A program made the position numbers and the translations under genes. Positions 5,201 through 5,344 of a stretch of DNA of 5,344 bases are shown piece after piece (the stretch's first letter is position 1; the number at the start of each line of letters is the position of its first letter). The DNA lies in NCBI GenBank assembly GCA_038248655.1, contig JBBRXG010000144.1, positions 1-5,344 of the forward strand, read 5' to 3'. Below the pieces are notes generated by a model. That model saw nothing but the letters and a program-made list of their open reading frames with translations, made no database searches and was not told the DNA's origin. This stretch comes from DATBLE01 sp038248655 (GTDB taxonomy: Bacteria; Actinomycetota; Thermoleophilia; Gaiellales; Gaiellaceae).

Positions 5201-5227
5201 GCCGCGCCCGACCTGTGCGGGCGCGGC
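5201..5227. repeat. Perfect 10-bp-stem hairpin in the intergenic region
   Basis: GCCGCGCCCG (5201-5210) and CGGGCGCGGC (5218-5227) pair perfectly around the 7-base loop ACCTGTG. Neither side has a T run, so it is not an intrinsic terminator. It lies just upstream of the leftward promoter (-35 at 5165-5160). Role unknown. Confidence -1.
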
Positions 5228-5289
5228 TCGTGTCGGCGGTCGGAGATCCCGTGGGTGGCGCGCTTTCCTTCGTCGGCTCCGTTCCCGCA

Positions 5290-5344
5290 AGCCCGCCGCT
5301 CCCGCCCGCGAGGAGGGGGTGTGCGTGGGGGAACCAGGGGTTCC
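5290..5344 (+). promoter_or_regulatory. Possible start of a c-di-AMP (ydaO-type) riboswitch, cut by the window
   Basis: GGGGGAACC (5327-5335) matches the conserved core segment of ydaO-type leaders, which is normally followed by a variable hairpin and GGGGUGAAUC. Here CCAGGGGTTCC follows, which could be the start of such a hairpin (CCAGG, loop GGTT, CC...). Upstream, GCTCCC and AGGGGG segments could form the adjoining stem, but I cannot find the usual GCCGA element. The diagnostic 3' half is outside the window, so the call is weak. Alternatively GGAACC-AGG-GGTTCC is just a short palindrome. The stretch 5166-5344 shows no supported gene. Confidence -1.

Noticed and set aside
4985..5290. A 101-codon minus-strand frame and an overlapping 73-codon one over the leader
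   Set aside because: They run through the terminator and the ribosome binding site of the small gene, and are Arg/Ser/Pro-rich with no domain-like pattern.
1..5344. CRISPR array, tRNA, rRNA, insertion sequence or transposase
   Set aside because: No regularly spaced repeats, no cloverleaf-like sequence, and no transposase or integrase motifs were seen on either strand.

Overview
The window is GC-rich (by eye roughly 70%) with strong G/C preference at third codon positions. Its genes are typical of deep-branching high-GC Actinobacteriota: a PcsB/RipC-like NlpC/P60 wall hydrolase, a FadD15-type acyl-CoA synthetase and bacterial Ku. Several starts have no Shine-Dalgarno sequence but carry a TANNNT hexamer 8-11 nt upstream, which suggests leaderless mRNAs. 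Protein style and composition would suit Thermoleophilia (Gaiellales/Solirubrobacterales), but this is inference and no marker gene is present.

Layout, left to right. (1) 1-769, minus: the 5' part of a secreted coiled-coil protein that runs off the left edge. (2) 770-899: a 130-bp divergent promoter region with a 12-bp inverted repeat that covers the left gene's start codon. (3) 900-2072, plus: a secreted coiled-coil NlpC/P60 endopeptidase. The coiled coils of (1) and (3) are related, so they form a divergent pair of cell-wall factors. (4) 2069-3802, minus: a long-chain acyl-CoA synthetase that meets (3) tail to tail, the two stop codons sharing one CTAG. (5) 3803-3862: a 60-bp divergent promoter region. 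(6) 3863-4726, plus: Ku, the end-binding protein of bacterial non-homologous end joining; no LigD is in view. (7) 4727-4836: a convergent spacer with a weak hairpin terminator. (8) 4837-5007, minus: a 56-residue protein resembling a small helix-turn-helix domain. (9) 5008-5165, minus: an elaborate control region for (8), with a promoter, a nine-codon leaderless upstream ORF, a hairpin over its stop codon, a strong intrinsic terminator and then a strong ribosome binding site. (10) 5166-5344: no supported gene; it holds a 10-bp-stem hairpin and, at the right edge, a GGGGGAACC element that may begin the core of a plus-strand c-di-AMP (ydaO-type) riboswitch cut by the window.

The conserved genes are ordinary in kind and do not form one obvious pathway: wall remodelling on the left, lipid activation in the middle, DNA repair on the right. 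The least explained parts are regulatory: the attenuator-like leader of the 56-residue protein, and the nested inverted repeats at the start of the left coiled-coil gene.
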